Shown here in pieces: positions 1-5,254 of a DNA stretch of 5,254 nt (position 1 is the first letter of the stretch; each line of letters opens with the position of its first letter). The stretch is from positions 1 to 5,254 of the forward strand of contig JAJBVU010000298.1 in assembly GCA_020859645.1 (NCBI GenBank). Direction: 5' to 3'. Origin of the DNA: Eubacterium sp. (lineage in GTDB: Bacteria > Bacillota > Clostridia > Lachnospirales > CAG-274). The notes below the pieces were generated by a model. It was given only the letters and a program-made list of their open reading frames with translations. It made no database searches and was not told the origin of the DNA. A program made the translations under genes and the position numbers.

Positions 1-37
1 TTTTGCTTTTTTACGTATAAATACGCAAAAAGCAAAA
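1..37. repeat. AT-rich inverted repeat (possible hairpin)
   Basis: The arms TTTTGCTTTTT (1-11) and AAAAAGCAAAA (27-37) are exact reverse complements. Inside them CGTAT (14-18) faces ATACG (21-25), so nearly the whole segment can fold into one long stem interrupted by a small asymmetric internal loop (T12, A13 against C26). Neither strand has a U-run directly after the stem; the flanks are T on the 5' side and A on the 3' side. It therefore does not look like a standard intrinsic terminator. It may be the remnant of an upstream gene's 3' end, a protein-binding palindrome, or chance in AT-rich DNA. The left edge of the window hides its context. Confidence 0.5.
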
Positions 38-74
38 AAATATGGCACGGCTGAACTGTTGCGTAAAAATGTAG

Positions 75-103
75 TTGAAATTATATGGGAAAAGTGATAA
101 AAT
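75..103 (+). promoter_or_regulatory. Sigma-A-type promoter for the yebC-recJ-apt unit
   Basis: A -35 box TTGAAA (75-80) is followed by a 17-bp spacer and a -10 box TAAAAT (98-103). The -10 is preceded by TGA at 95-97, giving the extended -10 pattern TGn. Each box differs from consensus by one base and the spacing is ideal. Transcription would start near 109-112, leaving a leader of about 38 nt with no room for a riboswitch. A weaker overlapping candidate (TTGCGT 59-64, TATATG 82-87, also 17 bp apart) lies just upstream. The call rests on consensus matching only. Confidence 0.72.
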
Positions 104-148
104 AAAGGGAGTGACATTTTATTTTAAATTATTCAGGAGGAATTATTT

Positions 149-874
149 ATGTCAGGACATTCCAAATTTGCGAATATTAAGCATAAAAAAGAGAAAAATG
201 ATGCTGCAAAGGGTAAAATTTTTACTGTAATAGGCAAGGAGCTTGCGGTAGCGGTTAAAGCAGGGGGAGCGAACCCCGACTCAAACTCAAAGCTGAGAGA
301 CGTTATTGCAAAAGCCAAGGCTAACAATATGCCCAACGATACAATCGAAAGAAGCATCAAAAAGGCAGCCGGAAACTTAGGGGACGTAAACTACGAGTCA
401 ATAAGATATGAGGGTTACGGTCCCAGAGGAGTAGCGGTTATAGTCGACGTTTTGACCGACAACAAAAACCGTTCCGCAGCCAATGTCAGAGCTGCATTCA
501 CAAAGGGCGGCGGAAACATGGGCACAACAGGCTGCGTTTCCTTTATGTTCGATGAAAAGGGTCAGATTTTGGTCGAAAAGGACGAGGATATTGACGAAGA
601 AGAGCTTATGATGCAGGCTTTGGAGGCAGGAGCCGAGGACTTTGACGCCGAGGGCGAAATGTATGAAATAATCACCGATCCCGATGATTTTTCGGCTGTA
701 AGAGAGGCTTTGGAGCAGGCAGGCATTGAAATGGCTGAGGCTGAAATCACAATGATACCTCAGACATATACGGCTCTGACCGAAGAGGAAGATATTAAAA
801 AGATGAACAAGCTTTTGGATATGCTCGATGATGACGATGACGTTAAAAACGTTTATCACAATCTTGATGATTAA
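149..874 (+). CDS. yebC: YebC/PmpR/TACO1 family translation factor
   Basis: This is a 241-residue cytoplasmic protein of the YebC/TACO1 family, at the usual family length of about 240-250. It shows the N-terminal signature GHSKFANIKHKK (residues 3-14), then KGKIF (21-25) and the NMPNDTIERSIKKA helix (60-73). YEGYGPRGVAVIVD (87-100), TDNKNR (103-108), the glycine-rich GGGNMGTTGCVSF (120-132) and the typical C-terminal DVKNVYHN (231-238) follow. The family was long annotated as a transcriptional regulator. Mitochondrial TACO1 and more recent bacterial work instead tie it to translation, easing ribosome stalling at proline-rich stretches. Its regulatory role here is unknown. The ATG is supported by a perfect SD, AGGAGG at 135-140, eight bases upstream. 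It is the first gene after the promoter. Several acidic runs (for example 226-231) are in regions that are acidic in relatives too. Family identity is near certain; the exact molecular role is inferred. Confidence 0.97.
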   Translation: MSGHSKFANIKHKKEKNDAAKGKIFTVIGKELAVAVKAGGANPDSNSKLRDVIAKAKANNMPNDTIERSIKKAAGNLGDVNYESIRYEGYGPRGVAVIVDVLTDNKNRSAANVRAAFTKGGGNMGTTGCVSFMFDEKGQILVEKDEDIDEEELMMQALEAGAEDFDAEGEMYEIITDPDDFSAVREALEQAGIEMAEAEITMIPQTYTALTEEEDIKKMNKLLDMLDDDDDVKNVYHNLDD

Positions 875-896
875 AATTAATTGAGTAATCCTTTTG

Positions 897-902
897 AAAG
901 GA
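897..902 (+). promoter_or_regulatory. Ribosome binding site deciding the 909 start
   Basis: AAAGGA sits six bases before ATG 909. A longer reading from the TTG at 894 would place this SD inside the coding sequence and leave that TTG with no SD of its own. The ATG at 909 is therefore the better start. Confidence 0.75.
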
Positions 903-908
903 AATTTT

Positions 909-1322
909 ATGGCGGATAAAATTATTTTGGCAGTATTTTTTATTTTGGGGTTTTGCGCCTTAGCAGGATTTTTTGTTAAGCTGAAGGGCTTTTTAAAGCT
1001 TCAGGGCTATAAGGGCAGAGCGAAGGCTGAAATTGTAGGCATAAAGGAAGAGCTTGTAAAGGTGGGAAAGGACGAAACGGAAACCTATTATACCCCTGTT
1101 GTTCAGTACAGGGCGGAAAATATGCTTTACCGCAAGACCTTTTCAGGAGCAGGCTCCTCTGTTAAGCCTCAAAAGGGAGATGTTATTCCCATAAGATATA
1201 ATGTGTCGGATCCGACGGTTTTTGCCAAGGAGAACCTGAGAGATGAATTTGTTCAGACCTTCGGGCTTCTTGTTGTGGCAGCGGGCATATTCTATTTTAT
1301 TTACAGCGTGTTTTCGAGGTAA
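909..1322 (+). CDS. DUF3592-like small membrane protein
   Basis: This is a 137-residue protein of unknown function. It has a hydrophobic N-terminal helix (about residues 4-24), a soluble domain of roughly 85 residues, and a hydrophobic C-terminal helix (about 115-134). The soluble part has the look of DUF3592. An AEIVGI strand starts it (40-45), followed by a charged loop, YYTPVVQY (60-67), and a KTFSGAGSS turn (76-84). It closes with GDVIPIRYNVSDPTVF (90-105), equivalent to the family's 'G..v.V.YdP.nP' ending. Such proteins are usually predicted beta-rich domains held to the membrane, with no established activity. The gene begins 34 bases after yebC with no terminator between, so it is probably cotranscribed. 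The next gene follows after six bases. The family call comes from pattern recognition and is moderately sure; the coding status is firm. Confidence 0.7.
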   Translation: MADKIILAVFFILGFCALAGFFVKLKGFLKLQGYKGRAKAEIVGIKEELVKVGKDETETYYTPVVQYRAENMLYRKTFSGAGSSVKPQKGDVIPIRYNVSDPTVFAKENLRDEFVQTFGLLVVAAGIFYFIYSVFSR

Positions 1323-1328
1323 TGGGTT

Positions 1329-2063
1329 ATGGGCTTTTTAAATAGATTTATTAAATCGGTTTATAAGTTTGATGAATACGGAGAGCTTGTTAAGCTTTCT
1401 CTCAGGTCAAGCCTGTTTTATTATTTTGTTGTTTCGGTTATTACCGTTGCGGCTGCGTGCTTTGCCGTTTCCCCTGTTTTAACTCAGATTTTCGATTCGG
1501 TTGAAGAAAATATTCCGGAGTTTAAAATAGAAGGGGGAGAGCTTGTTACAGATGAGCCTTATTATTATATGAATAACGGAATTGCGGCGGTAATGGATCC
1601 CGAATGTGAGGACGTATATGAGCTTGCGGAGGAATATTCGGCAGTAAACGGCTTTTTTGTGGGGAAAAACACTGTTTTGGTAAGAAACGCTTTTTTGGGC
1701 GGCGACAGTGTGGAACAGCTTTCGGATTTTGAGGGCTTCAACTCCGAAGATGCCGAAGCACTTATAGGGCTTGTAAGAAAACTGACTTACTTTATTCTTG
1801 CGGGAACATTTATATTTTTGAAGATTTTGCTTTTGATTTTTGTTTGGTGCATTGCTAAGCTTATGTCAAACATTTTCAGAGGCGGTCTTAATATGAAGGA
1901 GTCGCTTAAACTGGGGATTTATGCCTGTACTCTGCCGGTTATATTGAAAACAGTGTTTTACTTTACCTCAATTTCTCTGCCTAACCTGATTTTTTATGCC
2001 CTTATAATTGTTTATTGCTATTTCGGCATTAAAAGCAGCAAGGCAATGAGGATTGAAGCATGA
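1329..2063 (+). CDS. DUF1189-like four-helix membrane protein
   Basis: This 244-residue integral membrane protein resembles DUF1189, a Bacillota family without known function. A basic N-terminus (K9, K13, K22, R26) precedes transmembrane helix 1 (about 29-50). A long acidic segment (about 51-150) should lie outside the membrane. Helix 2 (about 151-178), a short loop with RGGLNMK (184-190) and helices 3 and 4 (about 194-212 and 216-235) follow, ending in a basic tail. Charge placement fits both ends inside. The outer segment opens with NIPEFKIEGGELVTDEP (61-77). It continues with a hydrophobic 'AVMDPE' strand (87-92) and VGKNTVLVRN (111-120), the layout I associate with DUF1189. The start is supported by GAGGT (1316-1320), eight bases upstream and overlapping the previous stop. 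Its stop overlaps the recJ start (ATGA), implying translational coupling. The family assignment is an inference from motif layout. Confidence 0.68.
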   Translation: MGFLNRFIKSVYKFDEYGELVKLSLRSSLFYYFVVSVITVAAACFAVSPVLTQIFDSVEENIPEFKIEGGELVTDEPYYYMNNGIAAVMDPECEDVYELAEEYSAVNGFFVGKNTVLVRNAFLGGDSVEQLSDFEGFNSEDAEALIGLVRKLTYFILAGTFIFLKILLLIFVWCIAKLMSNIFRGGLNMKESLKLGIYACTLPVILKTVFYFTSISLPNLIFYALIIVYCYFGIKSSKAMRIEA

Positions 2064-3823
2064 AATGGATTTTAAGGGGCAAAAGGGGAAACGCCGAAAA
2101 AATGGCGGCGGACTTGGGTTTGTCGGAAATTACGGCGCAGGTGCTTTTAAACAGGGGGATATATTCCGCCAAAGGTGTAAGAGATTTTTTCGACCCACGG
2201 CTTGAAGCCTTTGGGGATATTTCATCTTTGCCTGAGGTGGAAAAGGGCTTTGAAATTATTAAGGAAAGCATTAGAAAAGGCGAAAAAATAACGGTTTACG
2301 GCGATTATGACGCAGACGGGGTTATGAGCAGCACCATACTTATAAAGGGCTTAAGGGGTTTAGGAGCTGAAACGGAGTGTTATATTCCTCACAGGCTTTA
2401 TGAGGGCTATGGACTTAATATGGGGGCTGTTAAGAAAATTGCCGATGGGGGAACAGGGCTTATTATCTGCTGTGACAACGGCATAGCCGCCATTGAGGAA
2501 TGCGGCTATATAAAGGCTTTGGGAATGAAGCTTGTGGTTTTAGACCACCATTCACCTTATACCGATAAAAACGGCAGCGAAATTTTGCCTAAGGCTGACG
2601 CCCTTATAGACTTAAAGCTTAAGGACTGCCCTTATCCCTTTAAGGAGCTTTGCGCCGGAGGGCTTTGCTACCGCTTTATAAACGGTCTTTATTCGAGTAT
2701 AGGCAGAAAAATTGACAAGGAAGCGGAGTTGTTTATATTTGCTTCCATAGCCACAATCTGCGATATGGTGGAGCTTCAGGGGGAAAACAGGGTTTTTGCC
2801 CATTTGGGGCTTAGGCTTATGAACTCCCGAAAAAACACAAATTTGGGCTTAAGAGAGGTTATTTCGGCTTTGAGCCTTTCGAGGAAGGAAATTGACGACA
2901 GAAGCGTGGGCTTCGGCATAGGTCCCTTTATAAATTCAGCGGGACGTATGGGCAAAGCCGCAGACTATATTGACATTTTTCTGTCCGATGACAGAGAAAG
3001 GGTCACGGAGCTTGTGGAAGAGCTTAAGGGCTTAAACGAGCAGAGAAAGCTTTTGACCGACGAAGCCTATTTAAAGGCTGCCGAAAGGCTTAAAGACAAT
3101 AACGAGGATAAGGTTATTGTGGAATATTTGCCTGACATTCACGAAAGTTTGGCAGGGCTTGCGGCAGGTAAGCTTAAGGAAAGGTTTTCAAGACCTGTTA
3201 TAGTCCTTTCCAAAGGTGAAAGCTGCGTTAAGGGTTCGGGCAGATCTGTTGAAGGCTATAATATGTTTTCGGCAGTGAACGGCTGCCGTGATCTGCTTTT
3301 GAGGTTCGGCGGACATTCTCAGGCTGTGGGCTTAAGCCTTGACGAAGAAAACATATCCGAGCTTAAAAGGCGGCTTAACGAGGGCTGTTCATTAAGCCTT
3401 GAGGATATGGAAAGAAAAATTTATATTGACAGAGAAACAGACTTTAACGAAATAAGCTTGGAGCTTTCAAGAGAGCTGAAGGCTCTAAAGCCTTTCGGAG
3501 TGGGAAACCCTTCCCCTGTTTTTGCCGCAAAGGGAGTTTTTGTTAAAAGACTTAGATTTGTAGGCAAGCAAAGAAGGGTTGTGCAGTTTGTTTTTTATCA
3601 TAATGAGACGGAATTAAAAGGGGTAGGCTTCGGTATTTTTGATAAGCTGAAGGACTTTATAATAAGCCGTTACAGCGAAAATGTATGGGACGAACTTTAT
3701 AACGGACAGGGTGTTGTGCAGTTTTTTGCGGATATTTTGTTCGGCATAGAGGAAAATTTTTTTAACGGAAGAAGCAGTGTTCAGTTGGTGCTTGAGGATT
3801 TCAGGGCTTTTGAGGAAGGCTGA
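2060..3823 (+). CDS. recJ: Single-stranded-DNA-specific exonuclease RecJ
   Basis: RecJ degrades single-stranded DNA 5' to 3' in recombination repair, mismatch repair and rescue of stalled forks. This 587-residue copy has the expected DHH-superfamily order. GDYDADGVMSS (81-91) supplies the motif I aspartates, CDNG is at 138-141, the name-giving DHH at 162-164, and ATICDMVEL (231-239) carries the motif IV aspartate. SAGRMG follows at 293-298. The DHHA1 domain contains HESLAGLAAGKL (361-372), GSGRSVEGYNMFSA (392-405) and GGHSQAVG (417-424). The C-terminal OB-fold region has LKPFGVGNPSPVF (475-487) and ends with SSVQLVLEDFR (572-582). The metal-binding residues look intact, so it should be active. 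It is close to the E. coli length and lacks the long C-terminal extension of B. subtilis RecJ. The ATG overlaps the upstream stop, with GAGGA (2048-2052) seven bases before it. Recognised with high confidence. Confidence 0.97.
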   Translation: MKWILRGKRGNAEKMAADLGLSEITAQVLLNRGIYSAKGVRDFFDPRLEAFGDISSLPEVEKGFEIIKESIRKGEKITVYGDYDADGVMSSTILIKGLRGLGAETECYIPHRLYEGYGLNMGAVKKIADGGTGLIICCDNGIAAIEECGYIKALGMKLVVLDHHSPYTDKNGSEILPKADALIDLKLKDCPYPFKELCAGGLCYRFINGLYSSIGRKIDKEAELFIFASIATICDMVELQGENRVFAHLGLRLMNSRKNTNLGLREVISALSLSRKEIDDRSVGFGIGPFINSAGRMGKAADYIDIFLSDDRERVTELVEELKGLNEQRKLLTDEAYLKAAERLKDNNEDKVIVEYLPDIHESLAGLAAGKLKERFSRPVIVLSKGESCVKGSGRSVEGYNMFSAVNGCRDLLLRFGGHSQAVGLSLDEENISELKRRLNEGCSLSLEDMERKIYIDRETDFNEISLELSRELKALKPFGVGNPSPVFAAKGVFVKRLRFVGKQRRVVQFVFYHNETELKGVGFGIFDKLKDFIISRYSENVWDELYNGQGVVQFFADILFGIEENFFNGRSSVQLVLEDFRAFEEG

Positions 3824-3851
3824 CAGAATTTCGGGCATATTGACTTTTTAC

Positions 3852-3863
3852 GAAAGAGAGTGA
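3852..3863 (+). promoter_or_regulatory. Ribosome binding site deciding the apt start
   Basis: GAAAGAGAGTGA matches 9 of 12 bases of the extended anti-SD complement GAAAGGAGGTGA and ends five bases before ATG 3869. The in-frame GTG at 3860 lies inside this match, so it is more likely part of the ribosome binding site than a start codon. Confidence 0.6.
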
Positions 3864-3868
3864 ATTAT

Positions 3869-4393
3869 ATGGGTATTATTTTGGACAGTATAAGAACTAT
3901 TCCCGACTTCCCGGCTAAGGGGGTTATGTTTAGGGATATTACCACACTTTTGAAGGATCCTATTGCTATGACAGCCACAATCGACGAGATTGCCGACAGC
4001 CTTGTGGGACTTGATTTTAACCTTGTGGCAGGGCCTGAGTCAAGAGGATTTATTTTCGGTATGCCTATTGCCTATAATATGAAAAAGGGATTTATTCCCG
4101 TAAGAAAAAAGGGCAAGCTGCCTGCTGAGGTAGTCAGCAAGGAATATAACCTTGAATACGGCACTGAGGTAATTGAAATACATAAGGACGCAATTAACCC
4201 CGGGGATAAGGTGGTTATTGTGGACGACCTTTTGGCAACAGGGGGAACCGCAAAGGCTATCTGTGAGCTTGTGGAAGAAATGGGCGGAGAGATTGTTGCT
4301 CTGCGCTTTGCCATTGAGCTGCCCGATTTGGGAGGAAGAAAGCTGCTTCAGGGCTATGACGTGCAGACCGTTGTTGCCTTTGAGGGCGAATGA
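3869..4393 (+). CDS. apt: Adenine phosphoribosyltransferase
   Basis: Apt converts adenine and PRPP to AMP and pyrophosphate in the cytoplasm, salvaging adenine. The 174-residue product has the standard size and all diagnostic elements. These are IPDFPAKGVMFRDIT (11-25), GPESRGFIFG (55-64) around the adenine site, the flexible RKKGKLP loop (79-85) and YGTE (97-100). The PRPP-binding loop VVIVDDLLATGGT (115-127) has its two aspartates intact, and the typical LPDLGGRKLL (151-160) is near the end. ATG 3869 gives a protein beginning like other short bacterial Apts; GTG 3860 would add only MNY. The 45-base gap after recJ contains no terminator or convincing promoter, so apt probably shares the recJ transcript. 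The recJ-apt order is common in Bacillota. A terminator follows directly, so nothing such as relA is joined to it here. Confidence 0.97.
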   Translation: MGIILDSIRTIPDFPAKGVMFRDITTLLKDPIAMTATIDEIADSLVGLDFNLVAGPESRGFIFGMPIAYNMKKGFIPVRKKGKLPAEVVSKEYNLEYGTEVIEIHKDAINPGDKVVIVDDLLATGGTAKAICELVEEMGGEIVALRFAIELPDLGGRKLLQGYDVQTVVAFEGE

Positions 4394-4420
4394 TAATACT
4401 TAATAAATGTGCTATGCTTT

Positions 4421-4447
4421 AAGAGACGGTTTAACTGTCTCTTTTTT
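4421..4447 (+). terminator. Rho-independent terminator after apt
   Basis: AAGAGACGG (4421-4429) pairs with CTGTCTCTT (4435-4443), with one G-T pair and a five-base loop (TTTAA). The T-run at 4442-4447 follows immediately. The stem lies 27 bases after the apt stop and no other coding sequence needs this DNA. It should end the promoter-75 transcript and separates the apt unit from the two downstream genes. Confidence 0.9.
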
Positions 4448-4507
4448 GTTATAAAAAATATTGATTCGAAATATAAATATAAAAAGAGCTTAAGGAACGA
4501 TTTTTTT
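4448..4507 (+). promoter_or_regulatory. AT-rich leader, possible weak promoter for the second unit
   Basis: This short gap after the terminator must carry the promoter of the next two genes unless they rely on read-through. Two TATAAA hexamers (4472-4477 and 4478-4483) could serve as -10 boxes. The only correctly spaced -35 for the first is a poor TTATAA (4449-4454, 17-bp spacer); TTGATT (4461-4466) is too close to either. A modest SD, AAGGA at 4492-4496, lies 11 bases before ATG 4508. The promoter call is weak; use of another sigma factor cannot be judged from this. Confidence 0.3.
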
Positions 4508-4948
4508 ATGGAGGAAAACAAAACTGCGGAAACAGCGGATTTAAGCCTTGAAAGGCTGGCAGGGCTTGCGAAAATAATAAACGGCTTTAAGGCAGCTGAG
4601 AAAAGCCGAGAGAATATTCAAAGAGAGACTGTATCGACAGTGTTGGACTTTGACAAAGAGCTTGATACACCTGCCATAAAAACAATAAAGGCGGCGATAC
4701 CCTACATAGACAGAAGATACAGGCGTGAGCTGGGGGTTATGGTGAAGCTGATTGAAATAGACAGGCTTTTAAACGGTTTTAGGGAAACAGGGGCAATGAG
4801 CCTTGAAAAAAGCGGCGGCAATATGGAAATGCTTCGGGCAATAGTTCCCAATCTGCCCAAGGAAAACAGGCAAATGGGTGAGACACTTGTTAAGCTTTTG
4901 GAAATTAAAAGCATTTGGGATATAAGAGAGGAGGGGAAAGGCTTATGA
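4508..4948 (+). CDS. Uncharacterised protein with duplicated helical module
   Basis: This is a 146-residue charged protein that I do not recognise by name. There is no signal peptide, membrane helix or enzyme motif, so it is probably cytoplasmic and mostly helical. After an acidic N-terminus come LERLAGLAKIINGFKAAEK (14-32) and then two related segments. Copy A (about 57-92) contains AAIPYIDRRYRREL (62-75) and VKLIEIDRLL (79-88). Copy B (about 107-140) contains AIVPNLPKENRQM (111-123) and LVKLLEIKSIW (127-137). The two align without a gap from P65/P114 through I84/I133, sharing P, R, V, K, L, E and I. Reading further upstream to a GTG at 4409 would run coding sequence through the terminator, so ATG 4508 was chosen. 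The stop overlaps the next start (ATGA). The helical pattern suggests protein-protein contacts, but function is unknown. Confidence 0.8.
   Translation: MEENKTAETADLSLERLAGLAKIINGFKAAEKSRENIQRETVSTVLDFDKELDTPAIKTIKAAIPYIDRRYRRELGVMVKLIEIDRLLNGFRETGAMSLEKSGGNMEMLRAIVPNLPKENRQMGETLVKLLEIKSIWDIREEGKGL
4929..4934 (+). promoter_or_regulatory. Strong ribosome binding site for the last gene
   Basis: A perfect AGGAGG lies inside the 3' end of the preceding gene, ten bases before ATG 4945. A second purine stretch, AAAGG at 4937-4941, is closer. Together with the ATGA overlap this supports ATG 4945 over an ATG 30 bases upstream at 4915, and points to efficient coupled translation. Confidence 0.75.
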
Positions 4949-5205
4949 ATAATGTTGATGAAATTTTGGAAAGCGAAGCCTTTAAGGGCTTAGGGAAAGA
5001 ACGGCTTACGGCACTTAAAAGCTTTTTAGCAGTTAAAAATCCGTCGGCTCAGGAAGTTTTTGCCTTTATGACTGAAATAAACAAGGGCAAGGCCTTAACA
5101 CTTGAGCAGCAGAGAGCACTGCTTTCCGCTTTTTCAGAAAGGTTATCGGAGAGGGAAAAAAGGCAGATTGACAATATTTTGGAGGTTATTAAGGCTTTTT
5201 CCTAA
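4945..5205 (+). CDS. Uncharacterised small helical protein, partner of upstream gene
   Basis: This 86-residue soluble, charged protein has no recognised name, signal peptide or membrane helix. Helical segments appear at about residues 3-30 (LESEAFKGLGKERLTALKSF, 8-27) and 34-47 (SAQEVFAFMTEINK). The C-terminal helix pair (about 53-85) contains QQRALLSAF (55-63) and LSEREKRQIDNILEVIKAF (67-85). That last segment follows the module seen twice in the upstream protein: R70, R73 and I82 match copy A exactly, and the hydrophobic positions agree at 60, 62, 67, 75, 78, 79 and 81. It is coupled to the upstream gene through an ATGA overlap, so the two products may be made in similar amounts and interact. 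This pattern is reminiscent of small clostridial proteins ending in 'LLxALkPyLsxkRQxKiDxaIkLL', recalled from memory and unverified. Function is unknown. Confidence 0.75.
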   Translation: MNNVDEILESEAFKGLGKERLTALKSFLAVKNPSAQEVFAFMTEINKGKALTLEQQRALLSAFSERLSEREKRQIDNILEVIKAFS

Positions 5206-5254
5206 AATTATTTCTTTTATATGTATTTTTTTAACATTTTTTTCATACTTTATT
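5206..5254. other. T-rich tail without identifiable feature
   Basis: The last 49 bases are very AT-rich with several T-runs, but I find no GC-containing hairpin in front of them. They do not form a recognisable intrinsic terminator, and no coding start is visible before the window ends. Confidence 0.5.

Noticed and set aside
110..148. Riboswitch or attenuator in the yebC leader
   Set aside because: Only about 38 bases separate the predicted transcript start from the start codon, and no stable hairpin is visible.
398..859. Long open frame on the minus strand inside yebC
   Set aside because: It lies wholly opposite a confidently recognised gene, has no recognisable motif, and is the kind of shadow expected from codon bias. 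The same applies to other minus-strand frames within recJ, apt and the 4508 gene.
894..908. TTG start adding five residues to the DUF3592-like protein
   Set aside because: The SD AAAGGA (897-902) lies inside that extension and is correctly spaced for ATG 909.
3840..3870. TTGACT (3840-3845) as a -35 box of a separate apt promoter
   Set aside because: The -10 position at 17 bp is AATTAT, and the better TTATAT needs a 19-bp spacer and overlaps the apt start codon, so the transcript would lack a ribosome binding site.
4173..4403. Alternative + strand frame inside apt
   Set aside because: It overlaps the PRPP-binding part of apt in another frame and reads as low-sense, Trp/Leu-rich sequence with no domain signature.
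4409..4507. N-terminal extension of the 4508 gene from a GTG at 4409
   Set aside because: It would translate through the terminator hairpin and T-run (4421-4447), giving a Phe/Lys/Asn-rich stretch unlike the rest of the protein. ATG 4508 has an SD-like AAGGA upstream.
5206..5254. Terminator after the last gene
   Set aside because: T-runs are present but no stem of useful stability precedes them; the true terminator may lie beyond the window.

Overview
The window looks like chromosomal DNA from a low-to-moderate GC member of the Bacillota, probably class Clostridia. Shine-Dalgarno (SD) sites are strong, lysine and arginine are mostly AAR/AGR codons, and the YebC, RecJ and Apt sequences have a clostridial flavour. 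All seven genes lie on the + strand, and I see no mobile element, CRISPR array, tRNA or rRNA.

Positions 1-148 hold an AT-rich inverted repeat (1-37) and a good sigma-A-type promoter (75-103, with an extended -10). Next comes a compact five-gene unit. It contains yebC (149-874, translation factor), a small DUF3592-like two-helix membrane protein (909-1322), a DUF1189-like four-helix membrane protein (1329-2063), recJ (2060-3823, 5'-3' single-strand DNA exonuclease) and apt (3869-4393, adenine salvage). Gaps are 45 nt or less, the DUF1189-like gene and recJ share an ATGA overlap, and no internal terminator is visible. A clear Rho-independent terminator (4421-4447) closes the unit.

A short AT-rich gap leads into a second unit of two uncharacterised, translationally coupled small genes (4508-4948 and 4945-5205). 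The first protein contains an internal duplication. A third, related copy of the same helical module forms the C-terminus of the second protein. This pair is the least explained part of the window. The last 49 bases are T-rich and show no gene or clear terminator.

The recJ-apt pair is a familiar Bacillota arrangement, often continued by relA/spoT and dtd. Here it ends at a terminator directly after apt and is preceded by two membrane proteins and yebC. The unit mixes housekeeping functions (elongation, DNA repair, purine salvage), and no single pathway links them.
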